NCBI RefSeq assembly: GCF_040045035.1 | Contig: NZ_JBDZDS010000002.1 | Coordinates: 62,001 to 126,000 of the forward strand | Direction: 5' to 3' | Length of the DNA: 64,000 nucleotides | Origin: Pseudaminobacter sp040045035 | Lineage (GTDB): Bacteria; Pseudomonadota; Alphaproteobacteria; Rhizobiales; Rhizobiaceae | Shown: positions 62,850-64,000 of the stretch, in pieces | Position numbering within the stretch: position 1 is the stretch's first letter | Layout of the letters: each line of letters begins with the position of its first letter | Notes under the pieces: generated by a model | Told to the model about the DNA's origin: nothing | What the model saw: only the letters and a program-made list of their open reading frames with translations | Database searches by the model: none | Translations under genes and position numbers: made by a program

Positions 62850-64000
62850 ATGTCCGCCTTCAAATCCGACTTCCTGCGCATCCTTTCCGAGCGCGGTTTC
62901 GTCCATCAGACCTCTGATGACGCCGGCCTCGACAAGCTTTTCGCGACGGAAGCAGTGTCGGCCTATATCGGCTTCGACCCGACGGCGCCGAGCCTGCACG
63001 CGGGCGGCCTCATCCAGATCATGATGCTGTATTGGATGCAGCAGACCGGGCACCGGCCGGTCGCCCTGATGGGCGGCGGCACCGGCATGGTCGGCGACCC
63101 GTCCTTCAAGGACGAGGCGCGCAAGCTGATGACGGTGGATACGATCCAGTCGAACATCGACAGCATCAAGAAGGTCTTTTCCAACTACCTGACCTTCGGC
63201 GAGGGCCCGCGCGACGCGCTGATGGCCAACAATGCCGACTGGCTGCGCCCGCTGAACTACCTCGAATTCCTTCGCGATGTCGGGCAGCACTTCTCAGTCA
63301 ACCGCATGCTGAGCTTCGATTCGGTCAAGCTGCGCCTCGACCGCGAGCACTCGCTGTCATTCCTCGAATTCAACTACATGATCTTGCAGGCCTACGACTT
63401 CGTGGAGCTCAACAAGCGCTACGGCGTGCGGCTCCAGATGGGCGGCTCGGACCAGTGGGGCAACATCGTCAACGGCATCGACCTCGGCCACCGTATGGGC
63501 ACGCCGCAGCTTTATGCGCTGACTTCACCGCTGCTGACGACCTCGTCGGGCGCGAAGATGGGCAAGTCGCTGAATGGCGCCGTGTGGCTGAACGCCGACA
63601 TGCTCTCGGCCTATGATTTCTGGCAGTACTGGCGCAACACGGAGGACGCCGACGTCGAGCGCTTCCTGAAGCTCTACACCATCTTGCCGATGGATGAGAT
63701 CGCGCGGCTGGGCAAGCTCGGCGGCTCCGAGATCAACGACGCCAAGAAGGTGCTGGCCACCGAAGTGACGGCGATGCTGCATGGCCGCGAGGGCGCCGAG
63801 CAGGCCGCCGAAACCGCGCGCAAGACGTTTGAGGAAGGTGCCTTCGCCGACACGCTGCCGACCGTCGAGATCGGTAAGGACGAACTCCAGGCCGGCATCG
63901 GCCTGCTGTCGCTCCTCGTCCGCGCCGGGCTTGCCGCTTCCAACGGCGAAGCCCGCCGCCACGTGCAGGGCGGCGCCGTCCGCCTCAACGACGAGCCGAT
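62850..64000 (+). CDS. tyrS: Tyrosyl-tRNA synthetase (truncated at the right edge)
   Basis: The first 383 codons of a normal TyrS of about 415-420 residues. The HIGH-type motif is in FDPTAPSLHAGGLIQIM, tyrosine-binding residues in NYMILQAYDFVELNKRYGVR and QMGGSDQWGNIVNGIDL, and the KMSKS loop reads SGAKMGKSLNGAVWL. The C-terminal S4-like domain begins before the edge (ASNGEARRHVQGGAVRLND). The start is preceded by a purine-rich AAAAGAAAGAA. Confidence 0.95.
   Translation, partial: MSAFKSDFLRILSERGFVHQTSDDAGLDKLFATEAVSAYIGFDPTAPSLHAGGLIQIMMLYWMQQTGHRPVALMGGGTGMVGDPSFKDEARKLMTVDTIQSNIDSIKKVFSNYLTFGEGPRDALMANNADWLRPLNYLEFLRDVGQHFSVNRMLSFDSVKLRLDREHSLSFLEFNYMILQAYDFVELNKRYGVRLQMGGSDQWGNIVNGIDLGHRMGTPQLYALTSPLLTTSSGAKMGKSLNGAVWLNADMLSAYDFWQYWRNTEDADVERFLKLYTILPMDEIARLGKLGGSEINDAKKVLATEVTAMLHGREGAEQAAETARKTFEEGAFADTLPTVEIGKDELQAGIGLLSLLVRAGLAASNGEARRHVQGGAVRLNDEP

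Overview
The window is GC-rich chromosomal DNA of an alphaproteobacterium, most likely a Rhizobiales member close to Mesorhizobium or Aminobacter (Phyllobacteriaceae). This is inferred from gene content: the iron regulator RirA, the suf operon order S2-B-C-D-S-T-A, the ATP synthase zeta inhibitor (DUF1476), the small-type PurL working with PurS and PurQ, GTTC-N7-GTTC-like SOS boxes at recA, and aerobic CO dehydrogenase-type (cox) genes. I see no tRNA or rRNA genes, insertion sequences, prophage genes or CRISPR arrays.

Left part (1-22.9 kb), accessory and metabolic. coxS and a left-truncated coxL are divergent from a FIST-domain sensor, a hybrid histidine kinase and a convergent NarL-type response regulator. 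This makes a candidate gas- or redox-sensing module next to a CO dehydrogenase-like molybdoenzyme. Then come maleylacetoacetate isomerase, a MaoC hydratase, a lactate 2-monooxygenase-like flavoenzyme, a phasin, a DUF445 membrane protein and a GNAT. rirA with an IsdG-type haem-degrading monooxygenase follows, then a gene broken by one in-frame TGA, an EamA transporter, a Fae-like protein lacking the expected histidine, an aldo/keto reductase and a divergent J-domain protein. From 22.9 down to 16.6 kb a minus-strand operon carries the maturation set of the cox enzyme: flavin reductase, coxD, coxE, a split XdhC pair and a molybdopterin-binding/MocA fusion, probably also an exported hydrolase.

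Middle part (23-42 kb). A lone branched-chain-type solute-binding protein is translationally coupled to a P1 peptidase. purB, several small enzymes and the pur cluster follow (purC, purS, a small coiled-coil gene, purQ, a lipoprotein gene, guaD, purL), then bolA and grxD separated by an antisense phosphodiester glycosidase gene, a Bcr-type MFS exporter, ttcA and rpsD.

Right part (42-64 kb), mostly housekeeping: murI-trmJ, icd and alaS sharing a bidirectional terminator, recA under a LexA-box promoter, the pseudouridine catabolism pair psuK-psuG, TfoX-N and GFA-fold proteins, and the seven-gene suf operon. The suf operon is preceded by a 19-bp ICE-like palindrome that fits the iron regulator Irr. 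The window ends with an alpha/beta hydrolase-PaiB pair, anmK and a right-truncated tyrS. The common threads are iron-sulfur supply and control (rirA, IsdG-type enzyme, bolA/grxD, suf), molybdenum-hydroxylase assembly, and purine/nucleoside metabolism.
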